DNA from: Turneriella sp.
GTDB taxonomy: Bacteria > Spirochaetota > Leptospiria > Turneriellales > Turneriellaceae
Direction: 5' to 3'
NCBI GenBank assembly: GCA_019186965.1
Contig: JABARV010000018.1
Location: forward strand, 62,001 to 126,000
Length of the DNA: 64,000 bases
The translations under genes were made by a program, and so were the position numbers. How positions within the stretch are numbered: the stretch's first letter is position 1; each line of letters begins with the position of its first letter. Of this stretch, positions 63,351 through 64,000 are shown piece after piece. The notes under the pieces are model-generated. The model worked only from the letters and a program-made list of their open reading frames with translations, was not told the DNA's origin and made no database searches.

Positions 63351-64000
63351 CTAATAGACTGCACGTAGAAAATTGGGATGGGCATCAATCCGAATATGTT
63401 CACCCAAATTTAACTGGATTTTTTGGTGTGCACCGTCTAAATATAAAACGCCGTGCATCATTGTATTGACAATTTCTAACCTATCGTTCTTTTTTATTCT
63501 GCCGCTGCGTAGCTTTAAGCGCGAAGCATCCGAATAAAGTTCACGTACAATAAAACGGATTTCTTTTTGGCGAAAAGCTGTTCCCCCCGCAGAAGAATAT
63601 GCAGCGGTGGAACCTGTTGGGGTTGAAATCCATATTCCAGAACTTTTTTGGTAGTGGTCGCGCCCTTTAAAACGTAGCGTATAACGCGTTGTTGCGCCGG
63701 CCTCTTTTTCGCAAAAAAGAATATCGTTTAAAATTGGGTACGCAACCTCGTTTCCTTGTACTTCGACGCGCATACGCAAAAGCGAAGAGACTTTCCAAGG
63801 CCATTTTTTTGTTGTAAAAATTTTCTCTAACCCCAACGTGAAAGATGCTACGTTTTTTTTGTTCTGCAAAGCAAAACGGCAGTAGTGTCCCACGCTATGT
63901 TCGGGTGCAGAATTTATTCCCAAAAGGAGCGTATCTTTAATAAAGTGCGACGCGTGGATAAAAGTGCCGTCTCCTCCTAACGAAATAACCAAGCGGTAAT
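63351..64000 (-). CDS. nadK: NAD kinase, N-terminus beyond the window (partial)
   Basis: At least 216 residues are visible. The frame stays open to the window edge, with LVISLGGDGTF only a few residues in; the family places GGDGT near residue 60, so about 55-70 residues are missing. Later motifs: LGINSAPEHSVGHYCRF, PILNDILF (the NE position is ND), ISTPTGSTAAYSSAGG, and the C-terminal beta region with DRLEIVNTMMHGVLYLDG. It phosphorylates NAD to NADP in the cytosol. It converges on pheA with 14 bp between stops. Confidence 0.9.
   Translation of the reverse strand, partial: YRLVISLGGDGTFIHASHFIKDTLLLGINSAPEHSVGHYCRFALQNKKNVASFTLGLEKIFTTKKWPWKVSSLLRMRVEVQGNEVAYPILNDILFCEKEAGATTRYTLRFKGRDHYQKSSGIWISTPTGSTAAYSSAGGTAFRQKEIRFIVRELYSDASRLKLRSGRIKKNDRLEIVNTMMHGVLYLDGAHQKIQLNLGEHIRIDAHPNFLRAVY

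Overview
This is a bacterial chromosomal segment, most likely from a spirochaete and probably the Leptospirales. Four things point that way: a very long GreA (about 922 residues, with the usual GreA unit only at the C-terminus), a DUF1564-like gene (a family I know from Leptospira), many lipoproteins with loose spirochaete-type lipoboxes, and outer-membrane genes (FadL-type barrel, Mla transport, LolA-like protein) showing a double membrane. The window carries no rRNA, tRNA, CRISPR array, integrase or intact insertion sequence that I can see. Assignments come from reading motifs; no database search was run.

Layout. 1-543: N-terminus of a sensory/chemotaxis-type receptor on the minus strand. 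639-8493: plus-strand run of ridA, an exported unknown, a methyltransferase, an HD-domain protein resembling the C-terminal half of CCA-adding enzymes, murG, a vWA-like exported protein and an MFS exporter. 8494-9237: AT-rich regulatory-looking DNA and a DUF1564-like gene. 9244-18455: a seven-gene minus-strand operon of surface proteins (outer-membrane barrel, lamin-tail lipoprotein, a degenerate and an intact phospholipase-D-fold lipoprotein, a small cytosolic helical protein, an OB-like lipoprotein and endonuclease I). It is the most interesting locus here and looks like a surface machine acting on extracellular DNA. 18612-19772 is an AMP nucleosidase. 19769-27573 is a long minus-strand operon: mlaE-mlaF-mlaD, hisE, a HEAT-repeat protein, an exported unknown, two CNNM/CorC-type proteins and a diguanylate cyclase.

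27658-33555 holds plus-strand genes: an unknown, a TPR protein, a PASTA-only membrane protein, rpe, a lipoprotein, mqnD (futalosine menaquinone route) and an ECF sigma factor between two small membrane proteins. A convergent STAS protein follows, then trxB, ilvE, holB, a lone nuoH, an NHL-repeat lipoprotein and a small membrane protein. 40243-45896 is a block with argG, a DUF3805-like gene, murD and pyrG. It is bounded by two inverted copies of a 213-253 bp imperfect palindrome and contains a 39-bp tandem array. 45904-53937 encodes a FadL-type barrel and a roughly 2,157-residue lipoprotein. 54074-63336 is a plus-strand housekeeping run (unknown, greA, lolA-like, rsmE, thiS, a degenerate M50-like membrane protein, trpS, scpA, scpB, pheA). 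It ends against the C-terminal part of NAD kinase on the minus strand, which runs off the window.
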